Shown: positions 33,497 through 42,084, counted from the first letter of the stretch. The stretch is DNA of 64,000 bases from Methanoculleus caldifontis (GCF_032842345.1 NZ_WBKO01000001.1:1178001-1242000), one strand, 5' to 3'. The notes: generated by a model from the letters alone, not told the origin. A program made the numbers and translations.

Positions 33497-34373
33497 TCCC
33501 TACACGATACGGTATCCGCAGATCGTTGCGGTGGCCGGCGAGGAGGCCGGGCAGGTGGAACTCATCGAGTTCTTCGACTGCATCGGCGGGGCGATGTGGG
33601 TGAAGCGCCACTACGCGCAGAGTCCGCTCGTCCGCTCCGTCCGCACCGTGGGCGCGACCAACCGCTACCTCCTCTCGACCGGCAACGCCGACCTCGCGCT
33701 CGCAGGGTCGATCTTCCCGGCAGGGATCGCCGGCGTCGCCGTCGAAGGCGACGAGATCGCAATTACCTACCGCGGCCTCGGCGGCGGCGGCGTGGGCGCG
33801 TCCATCTGCCGTGCCGGGGCCAGCGGTGTCCTCCGCCATGAGAGCGACCCTGCGGGCGGCGGGCGTCTTGCGGGCTCGACGATCTGGCTCCCCCGCCGCG
33901 AGCGGGTGATCATCGGCGTCGACGACACCGACACCCCCGAGGAAGGCGCCACCTGGACGCTCGCCCACAACATCGCCCGGGCCGTCGAGGACGACCGTTC
34001 CCGCTACCTCTCCCATACCATCGTGCAGCTCTACCCCGTCCCCTACCGGACCAAGAACTGCGTCGCCATCGCCTGCGAGTTCGCCACCTCCGACCCCGAC
34101 GGGCTCGTCCGGCGCTACCGCGATCTCCTCGAGGAGTACACCCTCTCGGAGAAGACCGGGATGGCGGTCTGGCGGGGATTCGATCCCGCCCCGCTCGAGG
34201 AGTTCGGCTGCCGCGTAAAGCGGGGCGAGGTCTCGCCGGAGGACCTTACCGCCCTCGACGATAAGCGGCTCTCGGTCGTCATGGACGGCCGGGGAGTGAT
34301 CGGCGCGGTGGCGGCGATCCCGTTTTACACCCGCTACGAGGAGGCACTGGCGTTATGGACTGGCGGCGGCTGA
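33480..34373 (+). CDS. Methanogenesis marker protein 11
   Basis: 297 residues. The N-terminus (ERLSDPYTIRYPQIVAV) and the motif IGVDDTDTPEEGATWTLAH near residue 145 followed by VQLYPVPYRTKNCV are those of methanogenesis marker 11, a family found in methanogens and of unknown function. The DDTDT motif is shared with TiaS, suggesting ATP or nucleotide binding. It overlaps both neighbours (17 bases upstream, 19 downstream), so its product is probably made in step with the radical SAM protein and the CoB enzymes. Confidence 0.8.
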   Translation: MERLSDPYTIRYPQIVAVAGEEAGQVELIEFFDCIGGAMWVKRHYAQSPLVRSVRTVGATNRYLLSTGNADLALAGSIFPAGIAGVAVEGDEIAITYRGLGGGGVGASICRAGASGVLRHESDPAGGGRLAGSTIWLPRRERVIIGVDDTDTPEEGATWTLAHNIARAVEDDRSRYLSHTIVQLYPVPYRTKNCVAIACEFATSDPDGLVRRYRDLLEEYTLSEKTGMAVWRGFDPAPLEEFGCRVKRGEVSPEDLTALDDKRLSVVMDGRGVIGAVAAIPFYTRYEEALALWTGGG

Positions 34374-35326
34374 AGGCCCGGGTACTTGAGGCGGGCGCCG
34401 TCCGCCTCACCGGCAGACCTGCGGACGGATACGTCTCCCGTTCCGCCGCGGGCCCCTCGGCTGGGAGTTCCGGGTCGCTCTTCTTCTCCACCGGCGCCGG
34501 CCGGCGGGTCCGGGCCGGTATCGATGAGGGAAGCCCCATCGAGATCTTCCACCGCGGAGGAGGCGAGGCGGACCTCTCCATCGACGGCGACGTCTTCCGC
34601 GGCCGGCTCGAACCCGCCGCCCTCCACTGCCCCCGCCAGGCCTATATCACCGTCAGCGGGTCGTGTATCTTCCACTGCCGCTACTGTATGGTCCCGTCTC
34701 TCCCCGGCCGGCGGAAAGGGGTTGAAGAAATCGTCGGGATGGTCGCGGGCGTGGCCGACCGGATCGACGCCGTCTCGATCACGAGCGGCGTCGCCTCCTC
34801 GATCGAGGAGGAGGAGGCATACGTCCTCGAGGTCGTGGCAGCGCTCGCCTCGTTCGACCTCCCTATCGGGGTCTCGATCTATCCCGGGCCGGAGACCCCT
34901 GCCCGGCTCCGTGCCCTCGGCGTCGCCGAGGTGAAGTTCAACCTCGAGGCGGCGACTGAGGCGCTCTTCTGCGAGATGTGCCCCGACCTCTCGTGGGACG
35001 GGGTCTGGGACTCCCTGCAATCGTCCGTCGCGCTCTTCGGACCGGGCAGGGTCTACTCGAACGTCATCGTCGGCCTCGGCGAGAGCGACGGCGATCTCGA
35101 GCGGGTGATGGGCGACCTCGCCGCGGCCGGGGTCATCCCGGTCCTCCGGCCGCTCACCCCGGCGGCATCCCTCGCCGACCGGCCCCGGCCGTCCGCAGAA
35201 CGGCTGCTCCGGCTCTACAAGGCTCACGACAGGATCCTCCAGCAGGCCGGTCTCGACCCCCGCCGGGCGCTCACGATGTGTTCGGCATGCACCGGGTGCG
35301 ACCTTACGCCGGGGAGGGACGTATGA
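34355..35326 (+). CDS. Radical SAM protein of the CoB/MMP11 operon
   Basis: 323 residues. Residues 104-111 are CIFHCRYC, the CxxxCxxC ligand set for the SAM-binding [4Fe-4S] cluster. A second cysteine cluster, CSACTGC, lies about 10 residues from the C-terminus and may bind another cluster. The N-terminal 95 residues are an extra beta-rich domain. I do not recognise a characterised family; it is not Mmp10. The stop overlaps the next start (ATGA). A role in sulfur insertion, methylation or cofactor modification is possible but only inferred from the operon. Confidence 0.8.
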   Translation: MDWRRLKARVLEAGAVRLTGRPADGYVSRSAAGPSAGSSGSLFFSTGAGRRVRAGIDEGSPIEIFHRGGGEADLSIDGDVFRGRLEPAALHCPRQAYITVSGSCIFHCRYCMVPSLPGRRKGVEEIVGMVAGVADRIDAVSITSGVASSIEEEEAYVLEVVAALASFDLPIGVSIYPGPETPARLRALGVAEVKFNLEAATEALFCEMCPDLSWDGVWDSLQSSVALFGPGRVYSNVIVGLGESDGDLERVMGDLAAAGVIPVLRPLTPAASLADRPRPSAERLLRLYKAHDRILQQAGLDPRRALTMCSACTGCDLTPGRDV

Positions 35327-36579
35327 AGGGCACCGAGGCGCTCGCCCTCGCGATCCTCCGGGCTGCCGACCGCTGCTACGCCGTCCCCGGCTACCCGGTC
35401 ACGGACCTCGTTGCCTCGGCCGGGGCCGCGCTCACCGTCAACGAGAAGGTGGCGCTCGAGTACGCCCTCGGCGACTCGCTCTCCGGGAGGAGGGCCGCCG
35501 TGATCGTCAAGAATGTCGGCCTCAACGCCTGCGCCGACCCGCTGGTCCACGCCACCGCCCAGGGTCTCCGGGCGGGGGTCGTGGTGGTCGTCGGCGACGA
35601 TCTCCGCGCGGCCGGATCGGACGTCGTGCAGGACTCGCGTTACTACGGCGAGGTGGCCCGGGTGCCGGTCATCGAGCCCGACTGCGAGACGATCGGCCAG
35701 GCCGTCGAGGCGGCCTTCGAGGTCTCGGAGACCTTTTCACGGGTCGCTCTCGTCAGGGTCACGCCCGACCTCCTCGAAGCGGACGTCCCGGAACCTTCCT
35801 TCCTCCGCAACGACCGCGAGGGGAGCCTCGCGGAACCGGACCTCACGATGGCCGGACGGGCGCGGGCAGCGGACCGGCGGACGGCGGCGATGTTTGCCTG
35901 GTCGCGGTCCTCGCCTCTCAACCGCTCCGCCGGAGGGGCGTTCCGCGCCGTCACCGTCTACCCGCCCCCGGCAGACCCTGAGGTGCTCGCCCTGGTCCCC
36001 GAGACCGGCCGCCCCTTCCTCTCCGAGCACCGGCTGCTCTCCCCTCCAGAACCCGCCGGAGAACCGGAGCGGTTCTCCTCGCGGGGCTACTGCCGGACGT
36101 TCTGCCGGACCTGCCCGTTCCATTCCGCGCTCGGTATCCTCTCCGAACGCGGGATGCGGGTCGTCTGCGACGCCGGGTGCGCGATCCTCGCGATGAACCC
36201 CCCCTACCGGGTCGGGCTTGCGACCTACGGCCTCGGCTCGTCGGTCGCCGTGGCGGCGACCGGTCCGGGCGTCGCGCTCACCGGCGACTACGCGCTCCTG
36301 CACTCGGGGTTAAACGCCCTCATCGACGTCTACGAACGAAACCTCCCGCTCCTCTGTATCGTCCTCGCGAACAACCGGATGGGGATGACCGGCGGTCACC
36401 CCGTCCCCGAGATCCTTCGCTACATCGCCTGGGCGGACCCGGTCATCTGCGCTGCGGACGACACCGCAGCGCTTCGCCGGGCCCTCGTCCCCCCGAGAGG
36501 GGGACCCCGGACGGTGATCGTCGAAGGCGCCTGCCCTGAAGGTGAAGAACATGCTACCGTGGCATATCGAGATCTGTGA
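35323..36579 (+). CDS. IorA-like thiamine pyrophosphate enzyme lacking ferredoxin domain; candidate 2-oxoacid decarboxylase
   Basis: 418 residues from ATG 35323 (overlaps the radical SAM stop). The N-terminal half matches the pyrimidine-binding domain of indolepyruvate ferredoxin oxidoreductase alpha: NEKVALEYALG with the catalytic Glu, then VKNVGLNACADPL. The C-terminal half has CRTFCRTCPFH and the TPP/Mg motif GDYALLHSGLNAL followed by NNRMGMTGGHP. The C-terminal two-cluster ferredoxin domain of IorA is absent and no IorB gene is near, so a non-oxidative 2-oxoacid decarboxylase is plausible. Being translated together with aksA makes 2-oxosuberate a good substrate candidate. Its end overlaps aksA by 29 bases. 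Confidence 0.75.
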   Translation: MKGTEALALAILRAADRCYAVPGYPVTDLVASAGAALTVNEKVALEYALGDSLSGRRAAVIVKNVGLNACADPLVHATAQGLRAGVVVVVGDDLRAAGSDVVQDSRYYGEVARVPVIEPDCETIGQAVEAAFEVSETFSRVALVRVTPDLLEADVPEPSFLRNDREGSLAEPDLTMAGRARAADRRTAAMFAWSRSSPLNRSAGGAFRAVTVYPPPADPEVLALVPETGRPFLSEHRLLSPPEPAGEPERFSSRGYCRTFCRTCPFHSALGILSERGMRVVCDAGCAILAMNPPYRVGLATYGLGSSVAVAATGPGVALTGDYALLHSGLNALIDVYERNLPLLCIVLANNRMGMTGGHPVPEILRYIAWADPVICAADDTAALRRALVPPRGGPRTVIVEGACPEGEEHATVAYRDL

Positions 36580-37681
36580 TGTAACGCTGCGAGACGGGGA
36601 GCAGACTCCCGGCGTCTCCTTTACCCGCGATGAGAAGATGGCGATCGCGCAAGCGCTCGACGAGATCGGCGTGGAGGTGATCGAGGCCGGTTTCCCCGTG
36701 GTCTCCGCATCGGAGAAGGAGTGCGTCGCCGCCATCGCCCGGAGCGGCCTTGACGCCCGGGTCTGCTGTCTTGCGCGGGCTCTGCGCCCCGACATCGAGG
36801 CGGCCATCGATTGCGACGTGGACATGGTCAGCATCTTCATCGCGACCTCGGACCTCCACATCCGGCACAAGTACCGTAAACCCCGCGAAGAGGTGCTCGA
36901 GAGTGCCCTCGGCATGGTGGAGTTCGCCTCCGACCACGGGCTGCAGGTGCGGTTTGCGGCCGAAGATGCCTCACGGACCGACCCGGCGTTCCTGGTGGAG
37001 ATGTATACCCGGGGCGTCGAGTGCGGTGCCGATCTCGTCAGTTTCGCAGATACCGTCGGGTGTCTCACCCCGCTCGAGATCCACGCGGTCGTATCGGAGA
37101 TCCTCGGCAAAGCGCCCCTCCCGCTCTGTATCCACTGCCACAACGATCTCGGGTTTGCCGCGGCAAACACCGTCACGGCAGCGGCTGCCGGGGCGTTCCA
37201 GCTCCACACCACCGTCAACGGCATCGGGGAGCGTGCGGGCAACGCGGCGCTCGAACAGGTCCTCGTCGCCCTGCGGCTGAAGGGCGGCATCGATCGCTAC
37301 GACCTCTCGCGCCTGCAGGAGATCTCGCACCTGGTCGCAGGGTCTTCGGGCGTGACCCGAGAACGCACCCGGCCGATCGTCGGCGAGAACGCCTTCGCCC
37401 ACGAGAGCGGGATCCACATCGCCGCGATCCTCGAAGACCCGGCGACCTATGAGTACGTGCCCCCGGAGATGGTGGGCGGCGAGCGCCGGTTCATCCTCGG
37501 GAAGCACACGGGGAAGCGGGCTCTCGAGCATGTCGCGAAGGCCTACGGGTTCGACCTCTCCGATGGCGAAGCGCGGTGGGTGCTCGAGCAGGTCAAGCAG
37601 AAGAGCGAGGGGAAGTGCAGCGTCACCCGCGAGGTGCTCTGCACGATCCTGCGGCAGGCAAAGGAGGGTGTCTCACGGTGA
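36551..37681 (+). CDS. aksA: Homocitrate synthase family protein AksA (coenzyme B pathway)
   Basis: 376 residues from ATG 36551, with AAGGTGA upstream; GTG 36542 is less likely. LeuA-family hallmarks: IEICDVTLRDGEQTPGVSF, CIHCHNDLGFAAANT with the metal-binding His pair, and NGIGERAGNAALEQ. AksA condenses 2-oxoglutarate (and longer 2-oxoacids) with acetyl-CoA to make 2-oxosuberate for CoB. Citramalate or isopropylmalate synthase are alternatives by sequence, but clustering with homoaconitase, AksF-type dehydrogenase and marker 11 favours AksA. No regulatory C-terminal domain is present, as expected for this class. Confidence 0.85.
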   Translation: MLPWHIEICDVTLRDGEQTPGVSFTRDEKMAIAQALDEIGVEVIEAGFPVVSASEKECVAAIARSGLDARVCCLARALRPDIEAAIDCDVDMVSIFIATSDLHIRHKYRKPREEVLESALGMVEFASDHGLQVRFAAEDASRTDPAFLVEMYTRGVECGADLVSFADTVGCLTPLEIHAVVSEILGKAPLPLCIHCHNDLGFAAANTVTAAAAGAFQLHTTVNGIGERAGNAALEQVLVALRLKGGIDRYDLSRLQEISHLVAGSSGVTRERTRPIVGENAFAHESGIHIAAILEDPATYEYVPPEMVGGERRFILGKHTGKRALEHVAKAYGFDLSDGEARWVLEQVKQKSEGKCSVTREVLCTILRQAKEGVSR

Positions 37682-38889
37682 GCACGCTCTCCGAGAGGAT
37701 CCTCGGCGCACCGGCGGGGAGATACGTCGACCGGGAGGTCGATGTCGCGTTCGCCCACGACGGGACCGGCGTCCTCACCAGGGAGGCGCTCAGGGAGATG
37801 GGAGTGGAGAGCCTCCCTCATCCCGATCGCCTGCGCCTCATCTTCGACCACATCGTCCCGGCGAACACCGGGACGACGGCGACGCTCCAGGCGGAGCTCC
37901 GCGAGTATGCCCGGGTCTCGGGGATAGCCCTCTCCGACGCCGGAGGAGGGATCTGCCACCAGGTGATGAGCGAAGGCCTCGTCCGGCCCGGGATGGTCGT
38001 CGTGGGCGCCGACTCCCACACCTGCACCCTCGGGGCTCTCGGCGCGTTCGCCACCGGGGTGGGTGCGACCGATATGGCGGCGATCTGGGCATCGGGGGCC
38101 ACCTGGTTCCGGGTCCCGGAGACGATCGCGGTCAACCTCGCCGGGAGGCTCGACGGAGCTGCGGAAGCAAAGGACCTCGCTCTTGCCTACGTCGCAGAAC
38201 TCGGCATGGAGGGGGCGACCTACCAGGCGCTCGAGTTCGTGGGGGACGGGGCGGCAGGGATCTCCATGAGCGGGAGACTGACCCTCTGCAACATGGCGGT
38301 CGAGACCGGGGCGAAGACGGGGATCTTCTATCCCGACGAGGTCACCGCCCGTCATCTCGGGGAATACGGCCTTACGGCATCGCCCCTGACCCCGGAGGAC
38401 TGTTGCTACGAACGGACGCTCGATCTCGACCTCGCCGATGTCGTGCCTCTTGTCGCGGTCCCGCACCGGGTGGACACCGTCAGGGAGGCGGAGGCGCTCG
38501 CCGGCACGCACCTCGACCAGGTCTTTGTGGGGACCTGCACGAACGGCCGTTACGAGGACCTTGAGCGGTTTGCCCGGATCGTGCGGGGGAAGAAGGTGGC
38601 GGTCCGGACCCTGGTCGTCCCCGCCTCGCGGCCGGTGCTCGCCCGGGCGATCGCCACCGGCGTCCTTGCCGATATCGTGGAGGCGGGATGCATGGTGGCG
38701 CCGCCCGGCTGCGGGCCGTGTCTCGGGGCGCACGCGGGCGTGCTCGGCGAGGGCGAGGTCTGCCTCTCCACGGCCAACCGGAACTTCAAGAACCGGATGG
38801 GTGTCGGCGGCGAGATCTACCTCTCGTCGGTCGCCACCGCCGCCGCAAGCGCGCTTGCGGGCGTAATCGCCGTGCCGGAGGTGGTATAA
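37678..38889 (+). CDS. aksD: Homoaconitase large subunit (AksD/HacA)
   Basis: 403 residues from a GTG at 37678 that overlaps the aksA stop. Aconitase features: DHIVPANTG, GADSHTCTLGALGAFATGVGATD (in part), and Cys ligands of the [4Fe-4S] cluster in GTCTNGR and PGCGPCLG. With the small subunit it dehydrates/hydrates homocitrate and longer analogs in 2-oxosuberate formation. The LeuC-type isopropylmalate isomerase is the main alternative; context favours the CoB role. Confidence 0.85.
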   Translation: MSTLSERILGAPAGRYVDREVDVAFAHDGTGVLTREALREMGVESLPHPDRLRLIFDHIVPANTGTTATLQAELREYARVSGIALSDAGGGICHQVMSEGLVRPGMVVVGADSHTCTLGALGAFATGVGATDMAAIWASGATWFRVPETIAVNLAGRLDGAAEAKDLALAYVAELGMEGATYQALEFVGDGAAGISMSGRLTLCNMAVETGAKTGIFYPDEVTARHLGEYGLTASPLTPEDCCYERTLDLDLADVVPLVAVPHRVDTVREAEALAGTHLDQVFVGTCTNGRYEDLERFARIVRGKKVAVRTLVVPASRPVLARAIATGVLADIVEAGCMVAPPGCGPCLGAHAGVLGEGEVCLSTANRNFKNRMGVGGEIYLSSVATAAASALAGVIAVPEVV

Positions 38890-39360
38890 ATGCAGGGAGC
38901 CGGACCGGCGGTCTGTATCGGGGACGACATCGATACCGACCTCGTCATTGCCGGTCGCTACCTCCGGACGAAGGACCGCTCGGTCTGGGCGGAGCATGTC
39001 TTTGAGGATCTCGACCCGACGCTTGCCGGCCGCCTCCGCGGTGCGGTCGTCGTCGCCGGGAGAAATATGGGATGCGGTTCTTCCCGCGAGCAGGCGGTCG
39101 TCGCCCTCCGTGAAGCGGGTGTCGTCGGGGTCGTCGCTCCCTCCTTCGCCCGCATCTTCTTTCGGAACGCGGTCAACGTGGGCCTCCCGGTGATCGAGGC
39201 CGCTATCCCCTGTACCGACGGGTCCCGCGTCGCCTTCGACCTCGATGCGGGGTGGGTGGAGGTCGACGGGGAACGATATCCCGCCCGCCCGCTCTCGGAG
39301 AAGATGGTCGCGATCCTCCGGGCCGGAGGGCTGGTGCCCTACTGGAGGTCGTGCCGATGA
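38890..39360 (+). CDS. aksE: Homoaconitase small subunit (AksE/HacB)
   Basis: 156 residues starting right after the large-subunit stop. Swivel-domain features are DDIDTDLVIAGRYLRT and GRNMGCGSSREQA. The YLRT loop is the substrate-specificity signature I recall for methanogen homoaconitase rather than isopropylmalate isomerase, supporting the CoB assignment. The stop overlaps the next ATG. Confidence 0.85.
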   Translation: MQGAGPAVCIGDDIDTDLVIAGRYLRTKDRSVWAEHVFEDLDPTLAGRLRGAVVVAGRNMGCGSSREQAVVALREAGVVGVVAPSFARIFFRNAVNVGLPVIEAAIPCTDGSRVAFDLDAGWVEVDGERYPARPLSEKMVAILRAGGLVPYWRSCR

Positions 39361-40178
39361 TCTTCCCGCCCCACTGCAAGTTCGTCGGGTCCGCGACCAC
39401 CGCCCCTTACGGCGAGCGGGTCTACTTCCTCTCGCGCTACCTGGTCCGCGAGACCCCCGACGGCATGGAGGTGCTCGAGGTCGAGCCCGACCCGGAAGGC
39501 ACCGGACTGATGCGCAGGGTCCTCTCCGCCCGCGTCATCGCCGCCGGAGACGAGGTTTACTGCTATCCCGATCGCGTGAACGTCCAGGATCGAACACTCT
39601 TAGTAAGTGAGGCGATACGGTCCGGGCACCGGTGCACCATATTCACCGGCCACGGCGAACAGACGACGTTCGTCCTCGATCCGGACCTCTCGGGGTTCCT
39701 CCGGATCCACGTCTACGACATCACCCCGCCCCGCCCCCACCTCTCATCCACGCTCACCGAGCTCGAGAGGACCGGGCTCTTCGGGGACCTCGAGGTCGTC
39801 TTTGAGCATCATACGAGGGATATCCGGGAGATCCAGGGCGACGTCTACCCCTGCCGGGCGGCGGGGTTCCCCCGGACCCTCGACGCCGACCCGGTCCGCC
39901 CCGGCGACCGGGTCGTGGGCTGCCTGACGGCACAGAACCTCGTGCAGGAGTGCTGCGACGACGGGATCACGGTGGAGAACATCTGCCCCCTCGGCGCGGT
40001 GGCGGCTGAGCCTTTCATCGCCCGGTGCTGCCGGAGCGAGCGGGCAGGTCTCGGCCGCTGGAACGGCCGGTTCGGCGCGGTGGTCCACTGGGGCGCATCG
40101 GCGTGGGAGATCGCGCAGGCGGTCCGGCAGGTGGCGACCGCATGGAGGGAGAAGCATGGTGAAGGTAGCGGTCGTTGA
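39357..40178 (+). CDS. Unknown protein inserted between homoaconitase and AksF genes
   Basis: 273 residues; its ATG overlaps the aksE stop and its end overlaps aksF by 23 bases, so it is tightly coupled to the CoB enzymes. No membrane segment or known fold is recognised. Visible features are FTGHGEQTTF, FEHHTRDI and a Cys-rich C-terminal third (GCLTAQ, ECCDDG, ENICPLG, ARCCRS), together a plausible metal or iron-sulfur site. Its position suggests a role in the unresolved steps after 2-oxosuberate (decarboxylation, thiol formation), but that is inference. Confidence 0.8.
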   Translation: MIFPPHCKFVGSATTAPYGERVYFLSRYLVRETPDGMEVLEVEPDPEGTGLMRRVLSARVIAAGDEVYCYPDRVNVQDRTLLVSEAIRSGHRCTIFTGHGEQTTFVLDPDLSGFLRIHVYDITPPRPHLSSTLTELERTGLFGDLEVVFEHHTRDIREIQGDVYPCRAAGFPRTLDADPVRPGDRVVGCLTAQNLVQECCDDGITVENICPLGAVAAEPFIARCCRSERAGLGRWNGRFGAVVHWGASAWEIAQAVRQVATAWREKHGEGSGR

Positions 40179-41124
40179 GGGCGACGGGATCGGGCAGGAG
40201 GTCGTCCCGGTTGCCCGCGAGATCCTCGCCGCCGTGCGGCCGGACTTCGAGTTCTTCGACGTCGAGGTGGGTTACGGCCGGTGGGAGCGGACCGGGAGCG
40301 CCTGCGACGACGAGACCATGAACGACCTCCGGTCGGCGGACGCCATCCTCTTTGGAGCCGTCACGACCCCGCCGGACCCGGACTACCGCAGCGTCCTCCT
40401 GCAGATCCGCCACGATCTCGATCTCTACGCGAACGTCCGCCCGATCCGGGGCGATAATGTCGACGTCGTCATCGTGCGGGAGAACACCGAGGGGCTCTAC
40501 TCCGGGATCGAGTGGACGGAACCTGACCGGGCCTGCACCGTCAGGGTCGTCTCCCGGCGGGGGAGCGAGCGGATCGCCCGCTACGCCTGCACGCTCGCGA
40601 AGCCGCGCCGCCACCTCACCGTCGGGAACAAGGCAAACGTCCTGAAGTCGGACTGCCTCTTCGTGGAGATCTGCACGGCGGAGGCCGTCCGTGCGGGGGT
40701 TCCCTGTACAACCCGCTACATCGACGCGCTCTGCCTCGACCTCCTGATGCGCCCGGACCGCTACGACGTGATCGTGACGACCAATATGTTCGGGGACATC
40801 CTCTCCGACGCCGCCGCCTACCTGGTGGGGGGACTCGGGATGCTGCCGAGCGCGAACATCGGCGAGCGTCACGCTTTCTTTGAGCCCGTGCATGGGAGCG
40901 CTCCCGATATCGCGGGACAGAACGTGGCTAACCCCATCGCCGCCATCAGGAGCGCCGCGATGCTCCTCTCCCACTTCGGGGACACCGCGTCCGCGGCGGC
41001 CGTGGAGGAGGCCGTCGGCCGGGTGATCGGGGCAGGCATCCGGACCCGCGACCTCGGCGGCGCCGCCGGCACCCGGGAGTTCGGGGCGGCGGTGCTCCGC
41101 GAGGTCGGGCGGGGGAAGGCCTAA
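40156..41124 (+). CDS. aksF: Homoisocitrate/isopropylmalate dehydrogenase family (AksF)
   Basis: 322 residues. Beta-decarboxylating dehydrogenase motifs: EGDGIGQEVVP at the start, RENTEGLYSGIEW, TTNMFGDILSDAAAYLVGGLG (in part) and EPVHGSAPDIAGQ with NAD-binding residues. It oxidises and decarboxylates homoisocitrate analogs to the next longer 2-oxoacid. The Tyr-containing TEGLYSG loop fits homoisocitrate-type enzymes. It ends the operon; endonuclease IV follows after 25 bases and may be co-transcribed. Confidence 0.85.
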   Translation: MVKVAVVEGDGIGQEVVPVAREILAAVRPDFEFFDVEVGYGRWERTGSACDDETMNDLRSADAILFGAVTTPPDPDYRSVLLQIRHDLDLYANVRPIRGDNVDVVIVRENTEGLYSGIEWTEPDRACTVRVVSRRGSERIARYACTLAKPRRHLTVGNKANVLKSDCLFVEICTAEAVRAGVPCTTRYIDALCLDLLMRPDRYDVIVTTNMFGDILSDAAAYLVGGLGMLPSANIGERHAFFEPVHGSAPDIAGQNVANPIAAIRSAAMLLSHFGDTASAAAVEEAVGRVIGAGIRTRDLGGAAGTREFGAAVLREVGRGKA

Positions 41125-41149
41125 ACGCTTCCCCGCCAAGGTGTAGGCT

Positions 41150-41998
41150 ATGGTGCTGGTGGGATGCCATATCTCCATCGCAGGCTCGATCGACCGCGCG
41201 GTCGGGCGAGCTCGCGAGGCGGGCTGCGAGACGTTTCAGATCTTCTCCCGGAACCCCCGGGGCTGGAAGGCGAAGGACCTCGAGCCGGGACCGGTCGATG
41301 CGTTCCGGAAGGCGCTCGACGCATCCGGGCTCGGCCCGGTCGTCGATCACATGCCTTACCTCCCGAACCCGGCCTCGCCCGACGACGAGATCTACGAGAA
41401 ATCGGTCGCGGCGCTCACCAATGAACTCCAGCGGTGCGATCTGCTCGGGATACCCTATCTCGTCACCCACCTCGGCCACCACCGCGGTGCCGGGACGGAG
41501 GGCGGGCAGGAACGGGTGATCGCCGCCGCCAACCGGGCGCTCGCCGCAGCCGGGGCGGACGGCGTGACGCTCCTCCTCGAGAACACCGCCGGGGAGAAGA
41601 ACAGCGTCGGGTCGACCGTTGCGGATCTCGCCCGGATCGTTGACGGGATCGATGAGAGAGGAGAGATCGGGCTCTGCTTCGACACCTGCCATGCCTTTGC
41701 CGCCGGGTACGACCTCCGGACCGCCGAAGGCGTCGACGCGCTCTTTGGCGAGATCGATGACCTGATCGGCCTCTCAAACCTCCGGATCATCCACCTCAAC
41801 GACTGCAAGGGCGACCTCGGGAGCGGGCTTGACCGGCACGAACACATCGGGCTCGGTTCCATCGGGGAGGAGGGGTTCCGGCATATCCTCCGGCACCCGG
41901 CCGTCCGGAGCCTCCCCCTCATCTGCGAGACCCCGGTCGATGAGCGCCGGGGTGACGGCGGAAACATCGCGAAGGTTCGCGAACTCGCCGGAGTGTGA
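41150..41998 (+). CDS. nfo: Endonuclease IV (AP endonuclease)
   Basis: 282 residues, TIM-barrel AP endonuclease. The trinuclear Zn ligands are visible in VGCHISIAGSID, THLGHHRG, LLENTAGEKNSVGS, FDTCHAFAAGYD and HLNDCKGDLGSGLDRHEHIG (the last shown in part). It cleaves 5' of abasic sites in base excision repair. A glycosylase (Ogg) lies 15 kb downstream. No terminator separates it from aksF. Confidence 0.97.
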   Translation: MVLVGCHISIAGSIDRAVGRAREAGCETFQIFSRNPRGWKAKDLEPGPVDAFRKALDASGLGPVVDHMPYLPNPASPDDEIYEKSVAALTNELQRCDLLGIPYLVTHLGHHRGAGTEGGQERVIAAANRALAAAGADGVTLLLENTAGEKNSVGSTVADLARIVDGIDERGEIGLCFDTCHAFAAGYDLRTAEGVDALFGEIDDLIGLSNLRIIHLNDCKGDLGSGLDRHEHIGLGSIGEEGFRHILRHPAVRSLPLICETPVDERRGDGGNIAKVRELAGV

Positions 41999-42084
41999 CC
42001 CGGTCTCCAGGGGCCCGGGCACAATATTATTCTCTATATTTTATAATAATCCCGAATGACCCCTCCGACACCGGGAGTCCGTAA

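Noticed and set aside
34978-36579. Longer version of the TPP enzyme starting at 34978
   Set aside because: The extension lies inside the radical SAM gene in another frame; the ATG at 35323 overlaps its stop and matches the start of the TPP domain.
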